This document shows positions 17,908 to 26,559 of a stretch of 64,000 bases of DNA, in pieces. Numbering within the stretch: the first letter of the stretch is position 1; each line of letters starts with the position of its first letter. Both the position numbers and the translations under genes were made by a program. The notes beneath the pieces were generated by a model that made no database searches, was not told the DNA's origin, and was given only the letters and a program-made list of their open reading frames with translations. Source of the DNA: Thermanaerothrix sp. Lineage in GTDB: Bacteria; Synergistota; Synergistia; Synergistales; Synergistaceae. Location of the stretch: positions 1 to 64,000 of the forward strand of contig JAOACP010000007.1 of NCBI GenBank assembly GCA_026417795.1. The letters are read 5' to 3'.

Positions 17908-19098
17908 CTACAACTCTCCCCTCATCCTATCCACCCAAAGATCCAGGTTAAAATCCCCAAAGATCCCGCTCACCCAATCGGGGGAACCGCCCCCCTTAAG
18001 ACCAAGGTCCCTGTTCCCCTTAAGCCATTTGGAGAGGTCCAGCGCCACATCCCCACCGCGGCAAATGGCAAAACGATTTGTCCCGCCGCTAAGACACACC
18101 CCAACGGCGATGCACTTGGGATCCTCCGCCGCCTTGGCCCTTAGCGGATGGGTCATCATCTCCGACGGAAGATCCCCCAAGGACAAGAGATCCATCACGA
18201 AGATGTTTACCCCCTTAAGACGTACCTCGTTCATCGGGAAAACTAGAAAGGGCCTAAGCCTCTCCAGCAGCTTTCCCTTGGACTTTGCATCCTCCTTTGC
18301 GCTCATATAAACCTTCTCTATCTCATCGGGCTGACAACCCACGTCCCTGGAGAAACGGCGTACCAGCCGGCTCCAACGGTTGATCAGTCGGGACCTCACT
18401 GGCTCCACGGTGTACCTGACCTCCCATCGGGAAGGGGACCCCTTAAAACCGGTCACCAATACCCCGCCGATCTGGGACGTCCGCTCCACGTGCAAACCGC
18501 AACAGGCCACCCGATCGTAATCGCCGAGACTTACCACCCTAACTAAGTCCGGCATGTCCATCTGCAACCGCTCCCAGTTGGCCTTGAGGGACTCATCCCG
18601 CAAGGCATCCTCTCCGCTGAGCTCCTCTATCCGCACCGTTAGGTCCCTAGCTATGACCCAGTTGGCCTCGTCCTCCGCAAGCCAAAGCTTATCCCACGTA
18701 AGTTCCTCCGGATAGTCCAGGGTTATTAACCCCTCCTCATCGGCGATGTTAACCTTGAAGACCCTGAGACCCTGAAAGTTCCTCTCCAAGGCCCTGGACA
18801 AGGCGTGCTCCCCGGAGTGCATCCGAGCAACCCAATCCCGCCACTCAATGTCCACCTGGATTTGAACCTCCGCCCCCGGCACCACACGGTCTAACGATCC
18901 CTCAAGCACCTTCGCGGTTATAACCGCCTCGTCTGCCTTGCCGCGGCAATCCACCACCTCAAGGTTGAAACCGTCCCCCCTTATAAAACCCCTGCCGCCG
19001 GGCTGCCCTCCGCCGGCCAGGTGAAAGGGGTTGGGGTCCAATGACACGAAAAGCAACTCCCCCTTGGACTCCACGGAACTTATGACCCCGTTCAACAC
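17908..19098 (-). CDS. AlaX-like aminoacyl-tRNA editing domain protein
   Basis: 396 residues resembling the editing half of alanyl-tRNA synthetase without the catalytic half. A small beta domain leads (NPFHLAGGGQPGGRGFI), then MHSGEHALSR, which carries the HxxxH zinc motif near 93-97, then CCGLHVERTSQIGG giving the CxxxH pair near 200-204. The rest (about 245-396) resembles a DHHA1-like tail. Such proteins deacylate mischarged Ser- or Gly-tRNA(Ala). Usual second motif is CGGTH; here CCGLH has both a Cys and a Leu change. GTG start after GGAGAGGGGG. Immediately follows the acylphosphatase gene. Confidence 0.8.
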   Translation of the reverse strand: MLNGVISSVESKGELLFVSLDPNPFHLAGGGQPGGRGFIRGDGFNLEVVDCRGKADEAVITAKVLEGSLDRVVPGAEVQIQVDIEWRDWVARMHSGEHALSRALERNFQGLRVFKVNIADEEGLITLDYPEELTWDKLWLAEDEANWVIARDLTVRIEELSGEDALRDESLKANWERLQMDMPDLVRVVSLGDYDRVACCGLHVERTSQIGGVLVTGFKGSPSRWEVRYTVEPVRSRLINRWSRLVRRFSRDVGCQPDEIEKVYMSAKEDAKSKGKLLERLRPFLVFPMNEVRLKGVNIFVMDLLSLGDLPSEMMTHPLRAKAAEDPKCIAVGVCLSGGTNRFAICRGGDVALDLSKWLKGNRDLGLKGGGSPDWVSGIFGDFNLDLWVDRMRGEL

Positions 19099-19395
19099 TC
19101 ACTCCCCCTCTCCAACCGTGGGAAGCACCCGAAAGCCCTCCTGCTCCCCCACGGCTTCCAACGGTACCTCCCGGCACTCGAAACGCTCCACCCGGGCCCA
19201 GGGGGGCCCCTGCTCAATCAGCCCGCAAAGGGCCTCCACCGCCGACGGCTTCCCAACCAACAGGGCCTCCACCGACTCAAGTCCCACGTTCCTCACAAAG
19301 CCTCTCACCCCCATGGCCAGGGCCTTCATCTGAACAAACCGTCTAAACCCCACGCCCTGGACATGGCCGGTAACTAAAACCCTCCGGGCCACCAC
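19099..19395 (-). CDS. acyP: Acylphosphatase
   Basis: About 98 residues. The family signature is complete: VLVTGHVQGVGFRRFVQMKALAMGVRGFVRNV was read with the anchor arginine in GVGFRRF and the catalytic asparagine in VRNV. It hydrolyses acyl phosphates such as acetyl or butyryl phosphate. I start at the GTG at 19395 after AAAGG, because the extra 26 residues before it look unlike the family. It is first in the four-gene minus operon, next to AlaX by 0 bp. In a fermenter that makes acyl phosphates this enzyme would waste or balance them. Confidence 0.85.
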   Translation of the reverse strand: MVARRVLVTGHVQGVGFRRFVQMKALAMGVRGFVRNVGLESVEALLVGKPSAVEALCGLIEQGPPWARVERFECREVPLEAVGEQEGFRVLPTVGEGE

Positions 19396-19828
19396 ATGTT
19401 CCCTTTGGGAAAACTCATCCTGGAAGTCCACCACCCAAACACCTCCACGGGGCTGATCCACCAAGGGCTGCATAACGCTCCGCCACGTTCTCCTACACGA
19501 CGAACCAGTTGAAGATCATACGCAAGACCGGATCTATAGCGCAAGGGCATGGAAGCCGCAAACCATGGGCTCTGCGGTTGCGGCGTGAAAGGGTTATAAT
19601 CCTCGTAATGCTCAGAGGAGGAAACCATGGGCCGGGATCTTAAGGGAGTACAATGGCCAAGATGACGGTCCTGTTATCCAAAGCCTCGGCGATTTTGGCA
19701 AATGGCTGAAGCGTGGGTATACAAAGCCCGCCTTAAGCGTTAAGGGCTGATGACGTATGGAGCCGCTAAGTCAAGATTTTTCTAGTATCCGGTGAAGCAG
19801 TTTTATCCAGGAGGTGACCCAGGCAAAG
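19396..19828. other. 433-bp intergenic region with divergent promoters
   Basis: I find no gene of normal length here. It holds a perfect TATAAT (19595-19600) with no good minus 35, preceded by an inverted repeat GCCGCAA / TTGCGGC (19555-19561 and 19578-19584) that could be an operator. Two very short frames with ribosome sites (ATG near 19627 and 19653) are too small to call. It serves as the upstream region of the LUD gene and of acyP. Confidence 0.4.
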
Positions 19829-20473
19829 ATGGCTGATCTCATGTCGCATAAGGCCAAGGCCGATGAGGTGCTGGCGGAGGGCGTGGCCCAGAAGCTTCGA
19901 GGCAGGGGGTTCCAGGCGTGGGTGGTAAGGGATGCCCAGGAGGCGTTGGCCAAGGTGCTTGAGCTGGTGCCCGAAGGGGCGTCGGTAGGCATACCTGGGA
20001 GCGTAACCATAAGGCAGATAGGTCTTCCCGAGGCACTGGACAGGCGGGGCAACCGGGTCATTCACCACTGGAAAGAGATGACGCCGGAGGAGCGCAAGAG
20101 GGTTCTTGTGGAGGAGATATGCGCCGACGTGTTCCTGTCCAGCGTCAACGCCCTCTCACAAGAGGGGCTCATCGTGAACGTTGACGGCACGGGCAACCGC
20201 GTGGCGGGCATCTCCTTCGGCCCCGGCAAGCTGATCCTGGTAGCGGGGATCAACAAGATAACCTGGGACCTGGAATCAGCCCTTAAGCGAGCTAAGGCCT
20301 CCGCGGCCCCCAACGGGCTAAGGCTGAACTCTTCGGTACCGTGCGCCAAGACCGGGACCTGCGTGGACTGCCAAGTACCGGATAGGATGTGTCGGGTGGT
20401 GTCCATACTTGAGAGGTGTCCCGCCGGAAGGGATGCCCACGTTATAATCGTCCTCCAGGAACTGGGATACTGA
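19829..20473 (+). CDS. LUD domain protein (lactate utilization LutC-like)
   Basis: About 214 residues of the LUD fold: NAGASVGIPGSVTIRQIGL-type start, VFLSSVNALSQEGLIVNVDGTGNRVAGISFGP in the middle, and a late cysteine set CAKTGTCVDCQVPDRMC near the C-terminus that could bind a cluster or zinc. LUD proteins accompany lactate or hydroxyacid oxidation, but no lutA or lutB partner is here. The start is ambiguous: GTG 19814 overlaps AGGAGG, ATG 19829 is 14 bases past it. It is followed 68 bp later by an asparaginase-fold gene. Confidence 0.8.
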   Translation: MADLMSHKAKADEVLAEGVAQKLRGRGFQAWVVRDAQEALAKVLELVPEGASVGIPGSVTIRQIGLPEALDRRGNRVIHHWKEMTPEERKRVLVEEICADVFLSSVNALSQEGLIVNVDGTGNRVAGISFGPGKLILVAGINKITWDLESALKRAKASAAPNGLRLNSSVPCAKTGTCVDCQVPDRMCRVVSILERCPAGRDAHVIIVLQELGY

Positions 20474-20541
20474 ACGGCTGCATCAAGTGCCACCGAGCCC
20501 AGCTCCGGTCCTCATGGATCACGAACGCAAGGAGGCAAGCG

Positions 20542-21495
20542 ATGAGATCTAAAAAGACGGCACTGGTTTTCGCCGGAAGCCCATCTCTGGCGGACCTTTC
20601 ATCATCGGATTCACTGAAGGCGACCATAGGCCTGCCTTCGGAGATGGGAGATCTGGAGGTAGTAGAGTGGAGCCGACAGCCCAGCAGCCACTACACCATA
20701 CGGGTAACCACCGACCTGCTGGAGCTCTTAAGATCCCTGGTAAACGAGGGCTTCGACGGCATAGCGGTGGCGAGCGGCACCGACGTGATGGAGGAGATGG
20801 CCTACCTGGTGGACCTGCTTTGGCCGTATCCGCAGCCGGTGGTGTTCGCCGGGTTGGGGTCTCCGGCAAGGCACGGCAGCAACGAGGGAGTCATAAACCT
20901 GCGTCAGGCGGTTTTATCCGCCTCCTCCGAGGAGTGCTGGGGGATGGGGGTCACCATCTTCTCCCGAGGGGAGCTCTTCGCCGCCTCCGAGGCTTGTAAA
21001 TACTACAGCCATCGGGGGCATGACTTCGCCGCTCCCGGCATGGGCCCGGTGGGCGAGGTGGTTCAAAACAGGGTGTACGTTAACAGGATACCCAAGAGGC
21101 CAAGGGTCATAGACAGACCGGTGGTACCCGCCAAGGACGTGGAGGTTCTCTACGCATCTTTGGGGGGCGGAGAGCTGGTGCTGGGACATCTATCCAGGGA
21201 CGAATCCCTGAAGGGCCTGGTGCTTGGGGGCTTTGGGACCGGCAATGTGCCGCCCCCTTGGATACCGCACCTTAAGAACATAATCCGCCGCAGGGTCCCG
21301 GTGGTAATAACCTCCCGCTGCCAGTTGGGCAGGGTGCTGCCCCTTTACGATTTCGAAGGATCCGCCAAGAGGCTCATAGACATGGGGGCCATAGACGGCG
21401 GCACGCTAAGACCCGTCCAGGCTAGGCTCCGCCTGTCCGTGGCGGTGGGAGCCGGCATGGAGGAACAGCAGATAAGGGAGTACATGTTGAGCTAG
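20542..21495 (+). CDS. Asparaginase/glutaminase family protein with atypical active site
   Basis: 317 residues, ATG after AAGGAGG at good spacing. The family's second motif (GTDVMEEMAYLVDLL, normally HGTDTLEETA) and later RHGSNEGVINLRQAV and GGFGTGNVPPP match the L-asparaginase fold. The N-terminal nucleophile loop, which is TGGTI in active asparaginases, reads FAGSPSLADL here, so the first catalytic threonine is not obvious. Either serine takes over or the protein acts on another amide or is inactive. It lies downstream of a LUD gene in the same direction and ahead of a convergent YbaK gene. Confidence 0.8.
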   Translation: MRSKKTALVFAGSPSLADLSSSDSLKATIGLPSEMGDLEVVEWSRQPSSHYTIRVTTDLLELLRSLVNEGFDGIAVASGTDVMEEMAYLVDLLWPYPQPVVFAGLGSPARHGSNEGVINLRQAVLSASSEECWGMGVTIFSRGELFAASEACKYYSHRGHDFAAPGMGPVGEVVQNRVYVNRIPKRPRVIDRPVVPAKDVEVLYASLGGGELVLGHLSRDESLKGLVLGGFGTGNVPPPWIPHLKNIIRRRVPVVITSRCQLGRVLPLYDFEGSAKRLIDMGAIDGGTLRPVQARLRLSVAVGAGMEEQQIREYMLS

Positions 21496-21616
21496 CCCCA
21501 AAGGGTAGAAACGCCGGCCCAAGGACCTAAAGCTAAAGGCTGCGGCTCCTTGGACCGGCGTGGTCTTTCACGTCATCGCCGCGTAAGCCCAACGCAAAGG
21601 CCCCATCAAGCCTTCT

Positions 21617-22093
21617 TTATTTTTTTATATCCCCCACCGAAGCTCCAGTGTAACCCTTAAGCTCCTCCGGGGACACGGGGAAGAAAGAGTGGTCATCGCC
21701 CGCCGCAGCCCAGACGACATCGTAAAGGAACAGGTCCTCGTCCATGAGGGCCCTTATGGGGAACTGATACCCCACCGGCGGCACGCCTCCGGGCTTGAAG
21801 GGGGTAAGGGCCACCACTTCATCGTAAGTGGCCATCCGAATCCTTTTGAGCCCCAAAAGCCCCGCGGCCTTCTTAAGGTCCAAACGGTTAGTGCCGCTCA
21901 TAAGTGCCAACACCAGCTCCCCCCGGTCCATGAGGAGGATGCTCTTAAGGATCCTGCCCTCCTCCACCCCAACGGCCCTTGAGGCGTCCTGCACGGTGTG
22001 GATCGTTTCCGCTGACTTAAAGACCCTTCCGCCATACCCCATCTCCTTAAGCCTGGACTCCACGAGCTCCACCGCATCGGGGGAACATGCCAT
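21617..22093 (-). CDS. YbaK/EbsC family aminoacyl-tRNA deacylase
   Basis: 158 residues, a single YbaK/ProX-like domain. SAETIHTVQDASRAVGVEEGRILKSILL carries the conserved lysine of the active site, and GGVPPVGY is the family GxxPP motif. It clears mischarged Cys-tRNA(Pro) or Ala-tRNA(Pro). The ATG at 22093 has AAGGAGG eight bases upstream; longer readings lack a site. It is a single gene convergent with the asparaginase-like one. The specificity (Cys or Ala) cannot be told. Confidence 0.88.
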   Translation of the reverse strand: MACSPDAVELVESRLKEMGYGGRVFKSAETIHTVQDASRAVGVEEGRILKSILLMDRGELVLALMSGTNRLDLKKAAGLLGLKRIRMATYDEVVALTPFKPGGVPPVGYQFPIRALMDEDLFLYDVVWAAAGDDHSFFPVSPEELKGYTGASVGDIKK

Positions 22094-22251
22094 CGTTAAG
22101 ACCTCCTTGCACAAAAGTATAAGGCCAACATCTGATATACTCTTCCGAGCCAAAGTTTAGCACTCAGCGAAGGGTAAGCCTCAGTTTCAAGGTTCCAACA
22201 TCCCCAAGGATCCGGGGGCTGGCTCAAAAATCCAGAAAGGGGCGTGATCCG

Positions 22252-23187
22252 GTGAAGAGTAGGGCCGATCACCTATCCACCATGATAGGCTGCGCCGCCG
22301 CCTGGGCCTCCGCAACGGAGGTGCTTATATGCCCCAAGCCAGGCCTGGTGGATCCCAGCGATCCGGGCTGCCACGACGACATGGACTGGACCCACTTCCT
22401 TTTGAGCTGTTCGGCCCTGGCGGGCTTTTGGAGCAGGCAGGCCCAGGTGGGGCTCATGGGCATGACCGGGGAGGCGGCCCTTGGAACGCTAAGGCGGAAC
22501 GGACTTGAGATGGAGCGGGCCATGTTCGAAGCCACCGGCGGGGTGAACACCCACAAGGGGTTGATCTTCGCCCTGTCGCTGTGGGTCTACGGGGCGGGCA
22601 GTTGCGCAATCAATGGGTTGCCGCTGGACGTGGCCCTCATGGGCTCCGCCGCGGCGGGACCAGCGGCGGGCCTTGTGGAGAGGGAACTTAGGCCATTGAA
22701 GGACGGTCCTGGTAGAAAACCGCATCTCACCCACGGGGAAAGGCTTTACCTGGAACACTCGGTCACCGGCATAAGGGGTGAGGCGGAGGCGGGATTCCCC
22801 ACGGTGGTTAATCGCGTGTACCCGGCGGTCAAGGAATGGCTTTCCAAGGGGGCATCCCTTAACAACGCGGCCCTCATGGGGCTCCTTTCCGCCATGGAGG
22901 CTTGCGAGGACAGCAACGTGATACACCGGGGAGGATACGAATTCTGGAACGGAGCCTACAGACAGGCGGTTAGAAACGCCCTCCGGGAGTTCAGCCCCCT
23001 GTCAGGGGACTACTCCCCAATCATGCGGCTTGACCTTGAGCTAAAGGAGGCCGGAGTAAGCCCCGGGGGTGCGGCGGATCTTCTTGCCTGCGGGCTATTT
23101 GCCCTTATGCTGGCGGACAAAGAGTTGATAACTCAAACAAACGGACATATACTGCTAGATAACATCAAGCGAAATGGGGGTGATTAG
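22252..23187 (+). CDS. CitG-like triphosphoribosyl-dephospho-CoA synthase family protein
   Basis: 311 residues of the CitG/MdcB family. Signatures are EVLICPKPGLVDPSDPGCHDDMDW at the N-terminus, TGGVNTHKGLIFALS in the middle and SPGGAADLLA near the end. The family makes the prosthetic group precursor for citrate or malonate decarboxylase acyl carrier subunits. No citrate lyase or malonate decarboxylase gene is near, so either the target is elsewhere or the protein serves another use of ATP and dephospho-CoA. GTG start. It is directly followed, with no gap, by an XRE regulator. Confidence 0.85.
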   Translation: MKSRADHLSTMIGCAAAWASATEVLICPKPGLVDPSDPGCHDDMDWTHFLLSCSALAGFWSRQAQVGLMGMTGEAALGTLRRNGLEMERAMFEATGGVNTHKGLIFALSLWVYGAGSCAINGLPLDVALMGSAAAGPAAGLVERELRPLKDGPGRKPHLTHGERLYLEHSVTGIRGEAEAGFPTVVNRVYPAVKEWLSKGASLNNAALMGLLSAMEACEDSNVIHRGGYEFWNGAYRQAVRNALREFSPLSGDYSPIMRLDLELKEAGVSPGGAADLLACGLFALMLADKELITQTNGHILLDNIKRNGGD

Positions 23188-23550
23188 ATGAGCCTTGGCA
23201 TGAGGGTAAAGACCCTTCGACTGGCCAAGGGGCTCACTCAGCAGAAGCTGGCGGACATGATAAACGTCAGCCGAATATACGTTCAAGCCATAGAGAGCAA
23301 CCGCAGGAAGCCCTCCATGGACCTTCTTGAGCGGTTGGCGGAGGCGTTGGACGCCACCCCGGCGGACCTGATGAGGGCCCCATCCGACGGAGGGGGCAGG
23401 ATGCAGCTGGAGGAGGTTTTGTCGTCCGGAGAGGTGGAGGTCTGGTACAGGAGCAGAAAGCTCTCCCCCAAGGACATGAAGCGCATCCACCGGCTGGTGG
23501 AAACTGTTCTAGAGGAATGGGATGAGGAAGAGGAAGGAGACCGAGTTTAA
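23188..23550 (+). CDS. XRE-family HTH regulator
   Basis: 120 residues. Residues 5-58 are a Cro/C1 helix-turn-helix (GMRVKTLRLAKGLTQQKLADMINVSR was read in this region, followed by YVQAIESNRRKPSMDLLERLAEALD). The C-terminal third is an acidic helix ending EEWDEEEEGD. It starts two bases after the CitG-like stop and is followed by an ImmA-type protease, an arrangement like ImmR/ImmA in which a protease cleaves the repressor. No phage gene accompanies the pair. What it represses is unknown, possibly its own operon. Confidence 0.88.
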   Translation: MSLGMRVKTLRLAKGLTQQKLADMINVSRIYVQAIESNRRKPSMDLLERLAEALDATPADLMRAPSDGGGRMQLEEVLSSGEVEVWYRSRKLSPKDMKRIHRLVETVLEEWDEEEEGDRV

Positions 23551-23560
23551 GGGGGGTTCC

Positions 23561-23968
23561 ATGGGCTGCCGTATGGACTTTCCGTCTCCGCCGGAGGAGC
23601 TGCCCCGGTGGGCATTGGAGGAGGCCAAGAGGTGGCAGAGGAAGGACGAGTTCGACGTGTTGGTCATGGCGGAGGAACTGTGCGGCCGCTCCCTTGAGGT
23701 TCGGTACACTGAGCTGCCCGACGGCATGTGGGGGTTTCACATCTGCAGGACCTCCAGGGGGGCCATACTGATAAACTCGTCCCTCCCCCCCTTCTGGAGG
23801 CGCTTTACCCTCTTCCACGAGGTGTACCACATAATCCACCACCCCAAGGGGCAGGCATTCTTCGATAGGACCCTTCAACCCCTAAGCCGCTTTGAGCAGG
23901 AGGCGGACCACTTTGCCTGGGCCGCGGTATGGCCCGAGTGGATAGAGGGGGACTACCGGGACTGGTGA
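23561..23968 (+). CDS. ImmA/IrrE family metallo-endopeptidase
   Basis: About 135 residues from the ATG at 23561, which has AAGGGGGG just before it; an upstream ATG at 23522 would overlap the XRE gene by 29 bp. The zinc motif is HEVYH at residues 86-90, followed by HHPKG and QEADHFAWAAVW with a third ligand candidate (Glu in the QEADHFA helix). Related proteases cut cognate XRE repressors or regulators such as DdrO in response to stress. It pairs with the preceding XRE gene. Its substrate is inferred, not shown. Confidence 0.85.
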   Translation: MGCRMDFPSPPEELPRWALEEAKRWQRKDEFDVLVMAEELCGRSLEVRYTELPDGMWGFHICRTSRGAILINSSLPPFWRRFTLFHEVYHIIHHPKGQAFFDRTLQPLSRFEQEADHFAWAAVWPEWIEGDYRDW

Positions 23969-24002
23969 TATACCCTACCTTGAAGGCAGGAGGTGCTATC
24001 CT

Positions 24003-25076
24003 TTGGCATCTTTGGAAACCGTGCGGAAACTCTTTGAGCCCCCCAACGTTGGTGGCGTTACGCTTACCTGCCGTTTCGTGGCCTCCGCCATGACAACCGA
24101 GGCTTTTAAGCCATGGCCCTCCGACAGGGCCCTTAGGTTTTACCGTTCCATTGGGGCGGGTGGCGCCGGAGCGGTAATAACCGGTGAGTTCCAGGTGGAC
24201 AGGCTGGAGAGCGACAAGGCCCACAGAGACGGCTTCGTAGGGTTTGTGGAACGGCTGAGCGCTCTCTTAAGGGATGTGAGCTGCCCCCTGGTAGTTCAGC
24301 TGGGACACTCAAGCCACAGGACACACAACGTGCCCCAATTCATGGGGCCCAAGGGACCGCTTCCCGGCGAGGTGGACCCGCTCAGGGTGGCCCAGGCGTT
24401 TGGCCGCTTCGCCCAAAAAGCTTTTGAGGCGGGAGCCTCGGCGGTGCAGATCCGTTGCTGCCACGGGAGCCTCCTGGACTCTTTCTTAACGGCTCAACCT
24501 AACCCACCGGGCATCAAGAACCCCTGGGAGCCGGCGGCAATGGTCCTTGACACGTGTCTTCCCCATGGACCCGTATGGGTCAAGGTTGGGTTAGGAGAGG
24601 AGGTACCGGAGGGCTACGGGGTTGAAGAGGGGCTCACGCTTGCGCTGGAGCTGGCGAAGAGAGGCGCACACCTCATAGAGGTCACCTCCGGCACGTTTGC
24701 ATCAAAGCCTCCCCTTGGGACGTTGAGGCTTGGGGTATCATCGGGGGAAAGCGAAGCCCACTTGGCGCCGCAGTGCCGCCGTCTTTCGACGGCCCTAAGG
24801 GAACTCAAACTCAACACCCACGTGATGCTGTCAGGCGGCATTAGGAGCATTGAGCGCGCCGCGGATCTGCTTGAGGAGGGCGTCTGCTCGGCGGTTTCAA
24901 TGGGAAGGCCCTTCATAGCGGAATCGGATCTGGTGAACCGCTGGAAGGAAGACGACCGCCGGCCCTCCGCGTGCTTCTCGTGCAACGCCTGCGTGGCGAA
25001 TGGCGTTGAATTTGCAACCTGTCCCGTCATGAGGGAAAAGGAAGAGAACTTTTGGAACTTGAGAAGCCCCGATTGA
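24003..25076 (+). CDS. NADH:flavin oxidoreductase (Old Yellow Enzyme family)
   Basis: 357 residues, a TIM barrel with FMN site. Marks are ASAMTTEAF (strand 1), VVQLGHSS, CCHGSLLDSFLT (usually AHGYLLxQFLSP), and MGRPFIAESDLVNRW near the C-terminus. A final CFSCNACVANG motif could be a remnant of the 4Fe-4S site of the larger 2,4-dienoyl-CoA reductase subgroup. It likely reduces alpha,beta-unsaturated carbonyls. TTG start after GGAGGTG. The substrate cannot be deduced, and the change of AHGY to CHGS in the active site loop is unusual. Confidence 0.82.
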   Translation: MASLETVRKLFEPPNVGGVTLTCRFVASAMTTEAFKPWPSDRALRFYRSIGAGGAGAVITGEFQVDRLESDKAHRDGFVGFVERLSALLRDVSCPLVVQLGHSSHRTHNVPQFMGPKGPLPGEVDPLRVAQAFGRFAQKAFEAGASAVQIRCCHGSLLDSFLTAQPNPPGIKNPWEPAAMVLDTCLPHGPVWVKVGLGEEVPEGYGVEEGLTLALELAKRGAHLIEVTSGTFASKPPLGTLRLGVSSGESEAHLAPQCRRLSTALRELKLNTHVMLSGGIRSIERAADLLEEGVCSAVSMGRPFIAESDLVNRWKEDDRRPSACFSCNACVANGVEFATCPVMREKEENFWNLRSPD

Positions 25077-25116
25077 CCTAAAAAACTCAAAATTTAGAAA
25101 CTTCAAATCCATTGGA

Positions 25117-25145
25117 TTGACAATCATAACCCACAAGTTTAAACT
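25117..25145 (+). promoter_or_regulatory. Promoter of the aminotransferase-buk-vor operon
   Basis: TTGACA at 25117-25122 and TAAACT at 25140-25145, spaced by 17 bases. It would give a transcript start near 25152 and an untranslated leader of about 170 nt holding a small hairpin around 25273. Confidence 0.6.
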
Positions 25146-25322
25146 TACTAGCGGAGGGTAAGCGTGATACCTAAAGCTTGACGCAAAAATCACATAAAAA
25201 CCTTGACTCTTCTTGTTTCTCACGCTGTCACAAAGAAGCGCCAAAGCCAGGGCTTTAGAGGCACCCTTTTACGGCGTCCGCCGTGGCCCAAGGGGCATAA
25301 AAGAGACGAAGGAGTGGGTATC

Positions 25323-26558
25323 ATGTCATTGGAAGACAAGCTGTCGGAAGTGGGACTGAACTTGAGATCCTCCATCATCAGGGAGCTTTTGAAGTTCGCC
25401 GCCTCTCCGGAGGCCATATCCTTCGGCGGAGGAGTCCCGGACCCTAACACCTTCCCCCGTCACGAGCTGGCCCAGATAGCCAAGGAGGTAATCGAGCAGG
25501 ATTACTCCTACACGCTGCAGTACAACACCACCGAAGGGGACGACCTCTTAGCTCAGGAGATGGCCAAGCTGCTCCACAGGACCTACGGCATCGACGGAAT
25601 CCAGAGGGATCAGATGCTATTCACCACCGGCTCGCAGCAGGCCCTGGACCTCATGGCTCGTATATTCCTCGACAAGGACAGCATATGCTTCATGGAGTTC
25701 CCCGCGTACCTTGGGGCGGTGAGCGCCTTCAGGATGTCGTTCCCAAGGTTCGAAACCGTTCCAATTGAGGACGACGGCATGGACGTGGACTACCTTGAAA
25801 GGCGCCTTAAGGAGATCGACGCCCAGGGGGAGATAAACAAGGTAAAGTTCATTTACACCGTCCCCAACTTCCACAACCCCGCCAGCGTCACCATGAGCCT
25901 TGAGAAGCGCAAGCGGCTCATAGAGATCTGCGACCGCTACGACATCCTCATCCTTGAGGACGACCCCTACGGGATGCTCCGTTTCAGCGGGGAACCCCAG
26001 CCCTCCCTTTACAGGCTTGCGGGCCCCGATCGGGTGGTCCTGCTTAACACCTTCAGCAAGGTTCTTACCCCAGGGCTTAGGATCGGCGTGATCCTGGGCA
26101 GGTCCGACATAGTGCGCAGGGCCACCATGGCCAAGCAGGCCATGGACCTCTGCTGCCCCAGCCTTACTCAGCGCATAGCCGCGCGGTACCTGAACCGCTA
26201 CGACATAGTGGAGCAGATAAGGCCCGGCATAGAGCTTTATCGCTCCAAGAAGGACACCATGATAAAGGCCCTGAACGAGGATTTCTCGGTCATAGAGGGC
26301 GCCAAGTGGATAGACCCGGAGGGCGGCCTTTTCGTTTGGATCACCCTGCCCCAGGGTTTCGACACCATAGGGATGTTCGACGTGGCGAAGTCCAAGAACG
26401 TCTACTACATACCCGGCGAGGCGTTCTCCATCGAAAAGACCCCGTCCACTTCCATGAGGCTGTCCTTCTGTCTGCCGCCGGAGGGGAAGATAGTCGAGGG
26501 CGTAAGGCGCCTTAGGGACGTCATCGTGGAGTACGGCAAGCAAAAGGGGCTGATGTAG
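25323..26558 (+). CDS. PLP-dependent aminotransferase, class I/II
   Basis: 411 residues of the 2-aminoadipate / MocR-like aminotransferase group. It has an ISFGGGVPDPNTFP start, TTGSQQALDL in the PLP site, YTVPNFHNPA, the DDPYGMLRF Asp/Tyr motif, and NTFSKVLTPGLRIG with the Schiff base lysine. It should move an amino group from an amino acid to 2-oxoglutarate, probably from branched-chain or aromatic residues given the downstream Vor operon. ATG after GAAGGAG. First gene of a plus-strand operon that runs to 32123. Substrate is inference from context. Confidence 0.9.
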   Translation: MSLEDKLSEVGLNLRSSIIRELLKFAASPEAISFGGGVPDPNTFPRHELAQIAKEVIEQDYSYTLQYNTTEGDDLLAQEMAKLLHRTYGIDGIQRDQMLFTTGSQQALDLMARIFLDKDSICFMEFPAYLGAVSAFRMSFPRFETVPIEDDGMDVDYLERRLKEIDAQGEINKVKFIYTVPNFHNPASVTMSLEKRKRLIEICDRYDILILEDDPYGMLRFSGEPQPSLYRLAGPDRVVLLNTFSKVLTPGLRIGVILGRSDIVRRATMAKQAMDLCCPSLTQRIAARYLNRYDIVEQIRPGIELYRSKKDTMIKALNEDFSVIEGAKWIDPEGGLFVWITLPQGFDTIGMFDVAKSKNVYYIPGEAFSIEKTPSTSMRLSFCLPPEGKIVEGVRRLRDVIVEYGKQKGLM

Positions 26559-26559
26559 C

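Noticed and set aside
22252-23968. Prophage or integrated element because of the XRE/ImmA pair
   Set aside because: No integrase, capsid, excisionase or att repeats are visible and the pair adjoins metabolic genes with ordinary composition.
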